Below, one piece after another: positions 33,335-43,912 of a DNA stretch of 64,000 bases. Numbering within the stretch: the stretch's first letter is position 1; the number at the start of each line of letters is the position of its first letter. The stretch lies in assembly GCF_040115645.1 (NCBI RefSeq), contig NC_089579.1, positions 310,001 through 374,000 of the forward strand. The letters run 5' to 3'. Under the pieces are notes generated by a model, which did not search any database, was not told the DNA's origin, and saw only the letters and a list, made by a program, of their open reading frames with translations. Origin of the DNA: Euwallacea fornicatus. Taxonomy: Eukaryota; Arthropoda; Insecta; Coleoptera; Curculionidae. A program made the position numbers and the translations under genes.

Positions 33335-33598
33335 TATAGTAACTTTAACAACACATCTTTGCCGCTTTTTCTTGCACATTATTTAACATTCGTTTATTGG
33401 AAACAAAAACAAGTAGCATACAATGAATTTGATCGCTTTTTTGATAACCAGTCCAGGAAATACGCGTTTTCCCCAATACGCCCCGGGGTTGCCAATCCCT
33501 GCTTTTTTATCTTACACCCAAGAGAGCTTTAGCACCGCTCAAACTCGGTCACTTGGATTTTCACATATTGATTAGGTGCAGTAATAATCGCCCTTCCG
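33335..33598. other. Short interval 3' of the LysM gene
   Basis: This 264-base stretch would hold the 3' untranslated region of the minus-strand LysM-domain gene that ends at 33599. I see no other feature and no certain polyadenylation signal. Confidence 0.4.
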
Positions 33599-35310
33599 CT
33601 ACAACTCAAATAACTCGGCCTGTTGCTGTTCGTGCAGCTCAAGACTGGTCCGGACCTGTTTACCCTGCTGCACGGTCACTACAGTGTTAAGCACCGAAGC
33701 CTGCGTCCCAGAGGTGTAAGGCTCCATCATGGACAAGTTGTTGTTGTGTTGCTGTTTAAGACGAGATTGTGGCCTACGACCATGTTGGTCTGCTGATGGT
33801 ACGTCAGATCCAAATCTATGATAAAAAAACGACAATTTTGTAAATATTTTTGGGCACCCATCTCTACCAATAGTTATTAAAATTAGGATGCAGACAATGA
33901 GTACATAACACTTACGTATGCGTACTTTACGTATCGGCCGTGTAGATATAGTTCAATTAATTTTCCTTTACACTTCACTTGTAAAGAATAAACTTATTCT
34001 AATATGATTCAAATATTTTATGTACACACTTTAAAAAAAATTGAAAAAAGTTCAACTTTAAATACATTTGAAATTAAATTTCAACATACAAAACGATTGA
34101 AATGTTAAATTGAAAAAGTTAAATTTACTCCCAGAAATTAATTGAAAGTTGAAAGTTTTGAAGGCTTAGTAAATAGACTGAATAAGTATCATTAATTATT
34201 ATTAGATCTAATTTTTTCCTTTTATTTTGTATGGGACACTATTCTCAGTTAAAATTAAATAGCAAACTCTTTTAAACAATTGTCAAAACTGTTTTCCTTA
34301 GCAATTAAACAAAGAATTTAGTAAAAGTTCAAACAAAAACTAACAAAATATGAACATTTTTAGTACAAATAAGAAAAAAAGTGAAAAAATTTAATAATGT
34401 TTTTTTGAGTAATTTAAGACTTCAAACTTCAAAAAGGTCATAACCAACTTTCATAAACAAACAGATTCTGGTAATCTATTCCTTCTAACATCACTGACAA
34501 ACCATAGTTAGGTAATTACCTTAACAACAATTAATTAATTAACCAAATTAAAACAAAAAATGTGAAAATTTTGATAAAAGTTCTTGTAAAATTTCCAAAA
34601 AATTGGCATTTTGACTATTGCCCTCAATAGTTTATACTATAGAATCTAGGCCATAGCAAAATGATCTTGACAGCTGTGGATTCGCAAGTAGAAACCAAAG
34701 ATGATTAAGGAACTATTTATCTTAACACAGTATAAAACTCACTGGCTGGTGCTGGTCACCTTTTTGACCACCTCCTTCATGCTGGCAATGGAAGCATCAA
34801 TCTTGCTCAGGAAATCACCAATATTTTCATCATCAGAGCTGTTACTCCTTCTGTTGTTGCTTGCCACAGATGTACTACAGTTTTGGTTTAGATTATCAAC
34901 ACTGACAGGGCTGGCCAGTGACGACTGTGAACTTGCTGGCTGGTTCTCTACAGGAGTCAACAGTTCACTAACATCATCACTTTGGGGTATTAATAAAAAC
35001 TCTCTGAGGAACAAGCTGTCAGATGCCCACAGCTTATTTGCTCGTCGTATTTGTTCTATCTAATAAGAGCTGTTTCAGTCACTATTAGTCAATCCAACGT
35101 AACAGACATACTCACAGTTGCATTATATCTAAGGGCGATGCCCTGCAGAGTGTCTGTGTTACTAACAAAATGTTTGAAATAACTCTCATTCCTTGTGCTG
35201 TGTTTGCTGCTTGTAGAACCATACTTCTTTAAGGATCTTGCACTGTCTCGGATGGAGAGCTTCTCGTAAGAGCCCCGGTCCATACTCTTGCCAAACGAGA
35301 GCAAGGACAT
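33599..35310 (-). CDS. LYSMD1/2: LysM-domain protein of the LYSMD1/2 type, three exons
   Basis: Exons on the minus strand are 35310-35116, 35059-34743 and 33815-33599, joined in frame by GTGAGTATG...TTATTAG and GTGAGTTTT...TCATAG introns of 56 and 927 bases. The sum is 729 bases, 242 residues plus stop, near the 215-230 residues of vertebrate LYSMD1/2. I chose the ATG at 35310 (MSLLSFGKSMDRG). The N-terminal part has a KKYGSTSSK box. One LysM domain (about residues 45-95) spans the first intron: YFKHFVSNTDTLQGIALRY, then IEQIRRANKLWASDS and FLREFLLIP. After a Ser-rich linker comes DFLSKIDASIASMKEVV, a conserved C-terminal helix of this group, and a Gln-rich tail. There is no signal peptide or membrane segment. 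The cytosolic role of the family is poorly known; sugar binding is assumed from the fold. No lesions seen. Confidence 0.9.
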
Positions 35311-36061
35311 GGGACTGAAACAGGGGGGCAATCTAGTTCTCTTGCTGTCTCTCTCTCTATCTACTTTCTACTACAACAAATATACACTGGCACTAAGCTG
35401 GAAATAACTTGGGACAAAATTTGAATGAGTGTTTATATAGGCAATGTGCAAAGGTGTGTTGTAACTAGGCAGCGTTATCACATCTGGATTCGAATCGTTC
35501 GATCTGCGTGATAACGCGTACAAAAACGCCGAGAAAATTCGAAAAAATCCACACTTTAAACACTCACATAGCAACTTCGACCTTTTTTTTGGTTGTCATC
35601 TTCATCCTTTCCTTACACATCACCCCTCTGTCCCCTGTTCAACCATATACTTTCTTAATTACTGTCACTGTCATGTCAGGACTGTCAAGAGAGGTGCTGG
35701 AAACCCTCACAGTGTTGCCTTGATTGAAATTGATCTAATGTTGATTCAGCAAAGTCAATAGTTGTATAAAGACTTAAATAGGAATAAATATGAATTGATA
35801 TAATTTTTATCTTGAATTTCGAACGTATGCAAAACTATAATCCTTGCTACAACCTATATGCACTGAGCTGCAACGTTGCCAAATCGTTGCTTCATTGCTT
35901 CTAGCGTGAATTATTGTGTAAAGTCAGCTGATCTAGATACGTCTTTCCAGTAACCTCTTCGAACTCTTGACAGTCATTTTTAAATCAACAATAATAATAA
36001 TTTCATCTTTACTTTTACCGTTATCCCCAAAGAACAAACTTTGCAGTGCGATTCATATGTG
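35311..36061. promoter_or_regulatory. Shared upstream region of divergent LYSMD and LSM6-like genes
   Basis: About 750 bases separate the LysM gene start (minus) from the LSM6-like start (plus). No coding region is convincing. It probably contains the LYSMD promoter and 5' UTR and that of the LSM6-like locus. I cannot place transcription starts; this assignment rests on position only. Confidence 0.4.
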
Positions 36062-36353
36062 ATGAGCAGCAAAGAGGAATTCGTCACGTTTATCCAACAA
36101 ATCCACCAAAGACCAATGACGGTGAGGCTGAACAGTGGCATGGACTGTCGAGGTAAGACCCCTCCAGATGGATCAAAAGAGTCTATTCTATATTAATGAA
36201 TTCTGCTTATTTCTAGGGGTCTCCATCTACTTGGATGAGTACATGAATAACCGCCCTAGTACACACTGAAGAATATGTTGATGGACAGCTTAAAAACAAA
36301 TTCAAATATAGCTTTATATAAGGTACATCAGCATTCAACAGACAAGATATTGA
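36062..36353 (+). pseudogene. LSM6: LSM6-like gene copy, broken but with an intron
   Basis: LSm6 is one of the seven Sm-like proteins in the ring that binds U6 snRNA or decaying mRNA. Exon 1 (36062-36152) encodes MSSKEEFVTFIQQI then RPMTVRLNSGMDCR, the Sm1 motif. It joins via a 64-base intron (GTAAGACC...TTTCTAG) to exon 2 at 36217 (GVSIYLDEYMNN). A one-base insertion near 36252 shifts the frame. Beyond it the matching frame gives HTEEYVDGQLKNKF, a stop at about 36321 where the family has the RGNN motif, then YISIQQTRY and a stop at 36353. The Sm2 RGNNV motif is deleted. The intron shows that it is not a retrocopy. A sequencing error could explain one lesion but not both. Confidence 0.8.
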
Positions 36354-39130
36354 AACTGGATATTATGCCCAGTTGGACTTAACTGAGACTAAATCATTTT
36401 GTTTAAATTCCCATATATTTTTTGCCACTATGGAAGGTGTCTTATTCATCTAATCTAATATAGTCTTATTGTACTTAAGAGACAAGTTGTGTTGGAAAAA
36501 TTTAAGTCACCTCTACGATAATAGTTACAAATATTTAGACACAATACTATTTCCTTAACATCTGATTTTTTTAGCTCCCAATTTATGCAAAAAGTATAGT
36601 CAAGCTAAGCAAGAGGACCAGATACCACAAATCATCAGAACATGTAAGTAAAAATTCATCGCTCATAACATATTTCTTTTCAGTGCCACACTAAAAAAAT
36701 AAACAAAAATGATTTGAATAAAGAGTTACTAATAGTATATAAATATTTTATTGTGGAACTAAAAGAACCATATTAAATAAAATGTATTCTTTATATGCTT
36801 GATATGATGTGCAATTTTTGAAGTCATAGTGTTACAGTTGTTTGTAGTTATGCAATCAATTTATAGGTGTTGCTGCTGCAATATACTAATTATAGTCTTG
36901 GTACATGCATGTACTTTTCAGAAATTGGCAACTGCATATTACAAAATACTTTCAAGAAGGACAGAGAGTCAAGAAGGAGACATACTGCACTCTACTGTTG
37001 ATTATGTTCCTGATATATAGACCCTATAACTGAGAAGTCGGTGAGATTATAAAAAAATTAGGATTTTATATTCCTTTGGTTTTTATGTTTATTAGAGTTT
37101 AAACGAGGTTCATGTGATGTTTTGCCCAAGTTTTCTTAATAATTTTAGCTGTAATATATGCCATTTTTTTTATAATAAACTGCGATGTTATTTAACTTCA
37201 TATTGTTAATATGCGTAGTGCATCTTGATAATAAAATGTGATTTTCCCAAAAATGGTAGAAAATATCGATTAAAATAAGGTATAATTGTATGGTAGGAAA
37301 ACTATGAAGAAATAATGCTGTGAAAAAAAACTTATTTTGTTCACTCACTATAAAATGAATTAATTTAAATGCGAAATTTTGGCTTCCCCTGTATAAAGAA
37401 GAGATACATATAAAATATCTGTTTACATATCAAAATAAACACAACTATGAGTTATTTAAATTGCCCAACTTTCATTGTTACCATGATAATTATTTTAAAG
37501 GTGCAGCAAAAATACTTTTTTTAACTACTTTACGAAAATGCACAAAAAACCGTTCTTACATCTTCGCTTTGTGGCTGTAACGCGTTGTCTACGTGCAAAT
37601 TAGTATTAAGCAAAATTTTTTTATTATCATTTGTGATGAAATACACAAATCAATTAGTAATTTTTTAGAAGACTAATTATCCCTATAACTGTTTTTTTAT
37701 TTCTTTTTTATCGTTAAGTTTGTAAGATTTTCCAGTCTACTGGGCATATAAATTAGTCTCAAATACTATGGATTTAATCAAATCTGTAAAGAGGCGTGGC
37801 AATAATGACCCTGAGTGTTAATCAGTAAGGTTCTTTATAAAATCTGGAGCACTTGAAGGGCTTGAATAATCTTTAGCAATGTAAAAAAATTCATTATTTC
37901 GCCCCAACGTAAGGGTTCTAGATAACTTGGAAGCCTTTACTCCTGTAACCTTTGGTCGTCTTCAAGTAACGTAGTTTTTTTAAAACCTTCACAAGTATGG
38001 CTTTTGCTGAATCGGACTTGGAGGATATACATATAATAATTGGCCACAGATGGCATTCATTTCATCATCGAAATTATTTCCACTAATCAAAAATCACCAT
38101 CAGAGGGAATACTTTCGGTGTTAATTACCTTATCACCGGCGTTGATCAAATGGAAATTTTCCATCAGATTAACTCTGTTCATATTTCTAAGCCTAAATGG
38201 CAATTCATCAACATATTGAACTCAAAAAAAGCATCCTTTGTCATCAAAATAGTTGATACGAAAATATCTCGATTTGTGCGGTGGAATAGCTCGTGCACCG
38301 TAAATCAAAATCTCATTATGCAGAATATCAATTATGTTTAATTAAAAGCTGCCGACTAAACTAATTTCACATAACGAAAACATGATTCTTACCTTAATAA
38401 TAAAGTATTTAATCACTTCTTTATCGATAAAGTATATTTTCTCACAACTGTTGTAAACAAACATTTACACCATGCTTGATCTCGTGTAATTCCCTCATTT
38501 CCATCAAACAGCACACGCGCTATCTCATAACTAATAGATACCATATTCAGAATGCACAATGGCTGTGATTCACATAACTAAACTTGTGCCCACCAAGAAA
38601 AACGGAGTTGGAATAATCGCCTATTTTTTATACCATCACCCACAAAAGGTGCAAGCTGTTGTGGTCGTTTACCATTACCACTGCCCTACAAAGAAGTTAA
38701 TAAAAAATAAAAATTGGTATTTTTAACGTTAAATAATCCGAAATTGAGCGTTTGATTCAAAAATGCGTCGTTGTTGAGAAATTAGGGTCTCCAGGCAAAT
38801 CCATTTATAATATTTTAAAGTAAAAAAGTAATAGGAATTTTTGCATTTTTTTAAATCTTAAGTTTCGAAGAAAACTTATACATTTAGGTATAGGAAGATA
38901 TAATAGTTTTCAACTGATAATATCTCTCTCTCTGTTGGTCCAGGAATCAAATATTAGGGATTCCATTTAAAAACACATAATTTTAATACTTTTTTCCTAT
39001 TTGCAACCCCCGTTTAAAAGAAAAAAAATTAGAAGGTACCTCTGCATGAGTTTTACACAAAGCAAAAAAGGACAAAATATTCAATACTTTGCCCTCAATA
39101 TTCCGTGTAGCATGTCATGATTAACCCTAT
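36354..39130. other. AT-rich intergenic stretch
   Basis: This 2.8-kb interval shows no supported gene apart from one or two exon-like segments described separately. Open frames at 36829, 37145 and 38150 have no family motifs. I see no clear transposon ends. Confidence 0.4.
36575..36643 (+). other. Exon-like segment of unknown gene
   Basis: The 69 bases are preceded by a pyrimidine run and TTTTTTTAG and followed by CATGTAAGTAAAA, both good splice signals. They are open in two frames, one giving NLCKKYSQAKQEDQIPQI. A second acceptor-like site (TGTACTTTTCAG, 36921) precedes an open stretch to 37020, but joining the two in the first frame yields a stop. I do not recognise a family; it may be a chance match. 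Confidence 0.25.
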
Positions 39131-39921
39131 ACAGGGTGTTTCCTAACTACGTGTAAAAAATTTAAAGGCGTACTCCTCGACTGATTTTGAGTCAAAAATG
39201 TCTAATAAACATATGTCCGCAAATGCCTTGTTTCCATGATACAGGGTGTTGAAATGTGACAAGGAAAAGAGATTTTATTTCCAAAATGACTCAATTTGGA
39301 TGTTTGAATTTTAGAAAAGACAATTCCGGGGGTTCCGGGGTTTTCTTCAATACGTCTTAAGATTTCTTCCTCCGCTTCTGGTGTTCGACGTGTTATTGGC
39401 TTTCTTCCTCCTGGAGTTTTCATAAGAGATCCTGTACCACAAAGACGTTGAAAGAGGTTTTTAAAGGTTTGGTGGTTGGGGGCTTGGTGGTTTGGAAGCC
39501 TTTCCATGTAAATGCGCCTCGCTGCCAAACACTCACCATCAGCAAGGCCGTAAACAAAAACCATATTGGCCATTTCTTGATTAGTGTAATTGAGCATTTG
39601 AAAAATTTTCAAAACTGAGGTATAATCTGATTTTTGGGACACAGAACTAATTTCTTTCACTTTAGAGAGTAAAACACCAAAATAACACTGACTATCTTGT
39701 TTATAGTAGTGGAAGTAGCAAAAAAACTAACAATAAACAAATTAGTAAATACCACCAAACCTTTAGAAACCTTTAAAACCTTTTTCAACGTCTTTCAGTC
39801 AACACCCTGTATCTTGGAAACAAGGCATTTGCGGACATATGTTTATTAAACATTTTTGACTCAAAATCAGTCGAGAATTACGCCTTTAAATTTTTTACAC
39901 GTAGTTAGGAAACACCCTGTA
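39131..39921 (-). mobile_element. Mariner deletion derivative keeping the N-terminal domain
   Basis: The element is 791 bp with terminal repeats of about 120-140 bases. It begins TACAGGGTGTTTCCTAACTA and ends in the inverse, with a second CAGGGTGTTG box inside each repeat. Between them a minus-strand frame of 152 codons (39660 to 39202) is open. Its head is a DUF4817 domain: LNYTNQEMANMVFVYGLADG, then AARRIYMERLPNH, HQTFKNLFQRLCGTGSLM and GRKPITRRTPEAEEEIL. This is the DNA-binding HTH of a mariner-type transposase, ending after about 110 residues where the catalytic domain should start. Confidence 0.85.
39202..39660 (-). CDS. Truncated transposase: DUF4817 DNA-binding part only
   Basis: An intact frame of 152 codons from an ATG at 39660 lies inside the deletion derivative. 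Residues 20-75 are the DUF4817 helix-turn-helix region and residues 80-115 a linker. The last 40 residues are read from the left terminal repeat and have no family match. No catalytic residue is present. If expressed, it could bind transposon ends without cutting them and compete with a full enzyme; this is inference from the domain content. Confidence 0.6.
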   Translation of the reverse strand: MKEISSVSQKSDYTSVLKIFQMLNYTNQEMANMVFVYGLADGECLAARRIYMERLPNHQAPNHQTFKNLFQRLCGTGSLMKTPGGRKPITRRTPEAEEEILRRIEENPGTPGIVFSKIQTSKLSHFGNKISFPCHISTPCIMETRHLRTYVY

Positions 39922-40164
39922 TATTCATTACACAAAAAGCACGAAAATCTCAATTATTACAATATTAGGAGGGTCAGATCTCTTGCTCGTGCACGTATTT
40001 CCACTTTTTAAAATATTTGAATTTTATCGTTGCTGAAATCCAAAATGTAGATTTGTTCGTTGTGGTCTAGAGAAATGTCGGTGGGTTAGTTGAATTCGCC
40101 GGATTCGAGTTTGCCAGTGGGCCTACGGCTAATATGAAGAACATCTAGAACGAAACGGTACCTA

Positions 40165-40394
40165 CAGTGGTGGACAAAAGTATTGGCACAGCATGAATTT
40201 TTTAAAATAGATCTCCATTACTTATAAATAAAAAACTGTTTGTTTTATAAGTATAACGCCCCATTGTACCTTAGAGCCTTAACTTTCTTCCTGATACACA
40301 AATGAATTAAAAGCGCTCTTAGAGAATGTATTAAATTAAAATATTAAAGATCAAGTCTAATTTTAAGAGGACAAAAGTATTGGCACTCTTGATA
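40165..40394 (+). mobile_element. Fragment with Tc1-like end (ACAGTGGTGGACAAAAGTATTGG)
   Basis: The segment starts TACAGTGGTGGACAAAAGT and contains the related GGACAAAAGTATTGGCAC near 40370. Similar TATTGGCAC ends are typical of Tc1-type transposons. No transposase is seen; the next element starts at 40395. Confidence 0.5.
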
Positions 40395-41016
40395 TACAGG
40401 GTGAGTCGGGAGGATCGTGCCAAACTTCAGGAGCGTCTGTATATGAAAAATAAATGTAAAAAACTCAAATGTTGTTATCCGATTTTCGTTTGTTTACAAG
40501 TTATAGCGCAAATAAAATTAAAACATAAAGGTTGAGCAACATTTAGACGAAACGTTTCCTGGACGTTGGATTGGTCGTGGTGGCCCTATTAGTTGGCCTC
40601 CAAGGTCTCCAGATCTGACACCACTAGACTATTGTTTGTGGGGTTGGTTTAAAACTGAAGTGTACAGAGTAGAAGTGGACACTCAAGATGCACTAATTCA
40701 ACGCGTTAGAAATGCTGCAGCTGCTATTAAAGAAAGACATGAAACAATCAGGAGCGTAACTAATGCTCTTCATAGATAAAGCCGAAAATGCTTAGAAGTT
40801 AATGGCAATATTTTTGAACATTTACTACGATATGAACGTTAATTTATGGAATTTGTTATGAAATTTTTAAATTTTTTAAAATTTTATGTTTTAATTTTAT
40901 TTACGCTACAACTTGTAAACAAACGAAAATCGGATAACATTTGAGTTTTTTTACATTTATTTTTCACGTACAACACGCTCCTGAAGTTTGGCGCGATCCT
41001 CCCGACTCACCCTGTA
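40395..41016 (+). mobile_element. Mariner deletion derivative keeping the C-terminal part
   Basis: The element is 622 bp with terminal repeats of about 110 bases (TACAGGGTGAGTCGGGAGGA and its inverse). The plus-strand interior encodes RWIGRGGPISWPPRSPDL then TPLDYCLWGWFKTEVYRV, the end of the mariner catalytic domain with its third Asp. A tail follows (NGNIFEHLLRYER) with a stop inside. It starts part-way through the gene, so about three quarters of the transposase is deleted. Confidence 0.85.
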
Positions 41017-41354
41017 TATTGGTATAAAAAGCGCTTTCAAAATATGAAATAAAAATTCCCGGTCTGTATAAAAATAATGAAGTTGATAGCGATTATTTAG
41101 TTATTAAAAGCCGTACATTCGACATGTCCTTTTGTAAAGAGTAAAAACTTTGACAATTTTGTAAATTAAGCTTCTTTTGTGTCACAAACAGTTTAAAAAA
41201 TACGAACTTTTAGGGTATTTTCACATTTTTCCAAATATCTAGGAAACCACTGAAAATGTGGCCAGTTCGCCTTATGAGTTCCGCAGGGGACGATTTTGCC
41301 TAATTCACCGAAGTTGTAACTCTTATCGTTTTGAAAGTAACAATAGTGTACAAG
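41017..41354. other. Non-coding stretch without recognised feature
   Basis: No supported ORF, exon or transposon end was found in this interval. Confidence 0.4.
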
Positions 41355-41530
41355 AGATCTTGAAAATCCCCTGGACAATGGTGCTAATCAGTGGGTCCTG
41401 CTTCCGCGGCTGGTTCTGGGGTATTTTGTTGTGTTCCGAAGGACCACTCTCGGTTTTTGTCAGGCCGAGAGAAAACTGAATTGTACTCAATTGAAAGATT
41501 TAATTACTTTATCTTTATTTATGTACTAAG
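41355..41530 (+). repeat. Dispersed direct repeat, copy 1 (possible LTR fragment)
   Basis: Shared with 54643-54800 in the same orientation: ATCCCCTGGACAATG, GGTTCTGG/GGTTCC, TTCCGAAGGACCACTCTC, TTTTTGTCAG and AACTAAGTTCTTA-like words. Two copies 13 kb apart with no coding content could be fragments of a solo LTR, but neither boundary duplication nor primer site is visible. Confidence 0.5.
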
Positions 41531-41993
41531 TTCTTAAATTAACACACGGTTGATGGTGCCTCACTTCTCTGGGGTTGCAACACTGAAATTCTTCCTTCTT
41601 CAAGTGCGGTCACCTGCTGGTATATATGTCGTTCAGCGTCTCTTCTTCCCGTCAACCTCTTTTTTCCTCCGCTCCACCCTTAGTTCGGGTGTTACTCAAG
41701 GATAACTTAAGATTTATTCCTTGTTGACATCTGGTATGTTTTGGTTCACTTGATTGCAACCACCAGATGTTGGCTATCACCTATCGCCCGTTGGAGTGGA
41801 GTATTTTGGAAGATTCCTTTATTGTGGGCAATAAATCAAACAGTCCGAGTACTTGAGTCACGTTAAGCGCTTCACCCGACCTTATGATTTGTCTTTCTGT
41901 ACCCTTGTTACAAAAATTAGGAATTTTCCCAAACGTCTGAATTGAATTCAGACAAATAGTGAGCACCTAAACAAGACTCCCACTCCCATTTAA
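41531..41993. other. Non-coding stretch without recognised feature
   Basis: Located between the dispersed repeat and the left arm of the large inverted repeat. It may continue the same repeat family. No coding region is supported. Confidence 0.35.
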
Positions 41994-42494
41994 TAACAGA
42001 ACCCCCAGTGAATAGCCCTCCAGGGTCGGTCGTTTCTCTTCGAAGTGCAACTTCAAGGCAACAATCCATATTCCTCCCAGTAATTCATATTCGCAGAATT
42101 GCCCCCGAACTAAACTTCATTCAAAAGTATCATCTGTCGGTGGTGGCAATTGATATGTAAAAGTGAAAGTGGTTAGAAAACTACCCCTGACCTACACAAA
42201 CGTTTTTGCCTGGAGGGCGAAGGGGCAGTGGCGCAGGGCGCGGGGCAGATGGCTGCCAGGCACGCCCCCATTGAAACATTTCCCTACATCGAAGCCCAAG
42301 GCCATGGCGAGATTAGTGCGCAAGCACGTGCCATAGGCGTGCGAGCATAAATTAATTAGCCCTATGTTGTTTATCGTGTGACTCAACGCCGCTGCAGGGG
42401 TATAACACAATAACAGTTATCTATCTCTCTATACCCTATTTTCAATGTTCACACATTCACATGGCTTGTTTGTAGAATATCTTCTGGGTTTTCA
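41994..42494. repeat. Large inverted repeat, outer left arm
   Basis: About 500 bases whose reverse complement is at 52735-53232. Identity is highest over a GC-rich core of about 120 bases (GGCAGTGGCGCAGGGCGCGG and neighbours) and continues into TTGAAACATTT, TTAGCCCTATGTTGTT and GAATATCTTCTGGGTTTTCA. The inner end meets a TA followed by a Tc1-type terminus. The arm has no long ORF. Confidence 0.9.
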
Positions 42495-43590
42495 TACAGT
42501 GGCGAACAAAAGTATGGAAACATTTTCTATTTTTTAAAGCAATTTTATTCAACACGTAACAATAAATATCCGTCAAGAAAAAAGTCCCTTTTTGTACAGT
42601 ACCGGACAAAAATTAGAGCAACTTTTGAAATATTCTTCTAAATTTAAGTTCTCTAAAAAATCATGAAATATTTTATCATAAATATTTTATCATAAATATT
42701 TTATCATAAATATTTTATCATAAATATTTTATCATAAATATTTTATCATAAATATTTTTTATCATAAATATTCAGCTCAAGGTGGTTAGTGTAAAATGTA
42801 TTTGCTATAAATAGTTTAAATTGTTATTGGGAATAGAAAAATAAAAAAATTGTTTTGATCTAAAATTCTTTGCGACAAAATGAGAGCAACCAATGTTTAA
42901 ATTTTTTTTTATTTCAGACTTCCCTGTGGTCTTTTAAACAACTAATATCGACGATTATGCCCCGTGGTGTTCACTATCCAGTTGATCTAAAACAAAAAAT
43001 TATTAGTGCACATAAGAGTGGGAAATCGCAAAAACTTATATAGGAAGTTTTTGGCATAAAAAAAGATGTTGCATCAAAAACTATCAGGGGATTCACTGAC
43101 CGTGGTGACGTAACGAATTTAAAACGAGGTGGTCGGAAAGGAAAAACGACAGAGAAGTTAGACCTAGAAAAAATCCTGAAATGTCAGCTCGCCAGATTAT
43201 TGCACAAGCAGGAGAAGTTAGTGTTCTTCCAGAACAGTTCAACGTCGATTACCAGAACGTGGTTTAAAAAGAAGGAAACCTGCCAAAAAACCACATCTTT
43301 CACTAAAAAATAGAGAGGCCAGGATGTTGTTCGCCACCTACCACCGAGATTGGAGTCTTCAACAGTGGAAGAAAGTATTATTTTCCGATGAATCCAAGTT
43401 TTGCATCTATGGAAGTGATGGAGCTCAATGGGTACGACGCCCAAATGGCCAAAGACTTAATCCAAAGTACGTAAAAACTACCATTAAACACGGAGGAGGA
43501 AATATTGTGGTTTGGGGTTTTTTATCTGCTTACGGAACTGACCCACTTTATAAGATTAAGGACAAAATGAATAGATTTAAGTATCATTAT
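42495..43590 (+). pseudogene. Tc1-like transposase relic A (lacks C terminus)
   Basis: Two Tc1-type ends occur: CAGTGGCGAACAAAAGTATG at 42497 (truncated element) and CAGTACCGGACAAAAATTAG at about 42599, the start of this one. Coding starts at 42958 (MPRGVHYPVDLKQKIIS, an HTH), with a stop soon after and frameshifts. It continues as WKKVLFSDESKFCIYGSDG (first Asp, 43375) and IKHGGGNIVVWGFLSA. It stops at 43590, where the mariner repeat copy 3 begins. The second and third catalytic residues are absent. Confidence 0.8.
42662..42772. repeat. 14-bp tandem repeat (ATCATAAATATTTT)n
   Basis: About seven to eight head-to-tail copies of ATCATAAATATTTT lie in the 5' leader of Tc1 relic A. The last copies have two extra T. 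Nothing suggests a function beyond simple expansion. Confidence 0.9.
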
Positions 43591-43912
43591 ACCGGGTGGT
43601 CCACTTAACCTGACAAATCGGGATATCTCGAAAATCACGCATCCGATTGAAAAAAGTTTCGAATGAAAGTATTTTGTCTCTAATGGATCCACGATATAAC
43701 ACCAACCATGATTTCCCAACTCTTTCACTTGGGGTTGGGGCGGGGGTAACTTTGAAATCTCAAAGGGCAACCCTCATTTTTTATTGCAGATTGGAATTTT
43801 ACGATAAAAATTACTTGGAGTTTGTCTGAAACTTTTTTTTCGATTCGCCACAGATGGCGCTGTAATCGGATTTTTATTATTTTTTTTAATTCTGATTCTG
43901 AAAGAAAGCACC
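43590..43912 (+). repeat. Long terminal repeat of a mariner (GGGTGGTCCA family), copy 3
   Basis: Begins TACCGGGTGGTCCACTTAAC and matches 26604-26920 closely (GATATCTCGAAAATCACGCA, CTTTCACTTGGGGTTGGGGC, CAGATGGCGCTGTAATCGG). It is a solo repeat without its transposase. It joins relics of two different Tc1 families, whose outer ends do not match each other. Confidence 0.85.

Noticed and set aside
34701..35063. A 120-codon plus-strand frame with Leu-rich stretches
   Set aside because: It is antisense to exon 2 of the LysM gene, which has a clear domain match and splice sites on the minus strand.
42662..42772. Regular repeat considered as a CRISPR-like array
   Set aside because: The 14-bp units are contiguous with no spacers and the DNA is eukaryotic; it is a simple tandem repeat.
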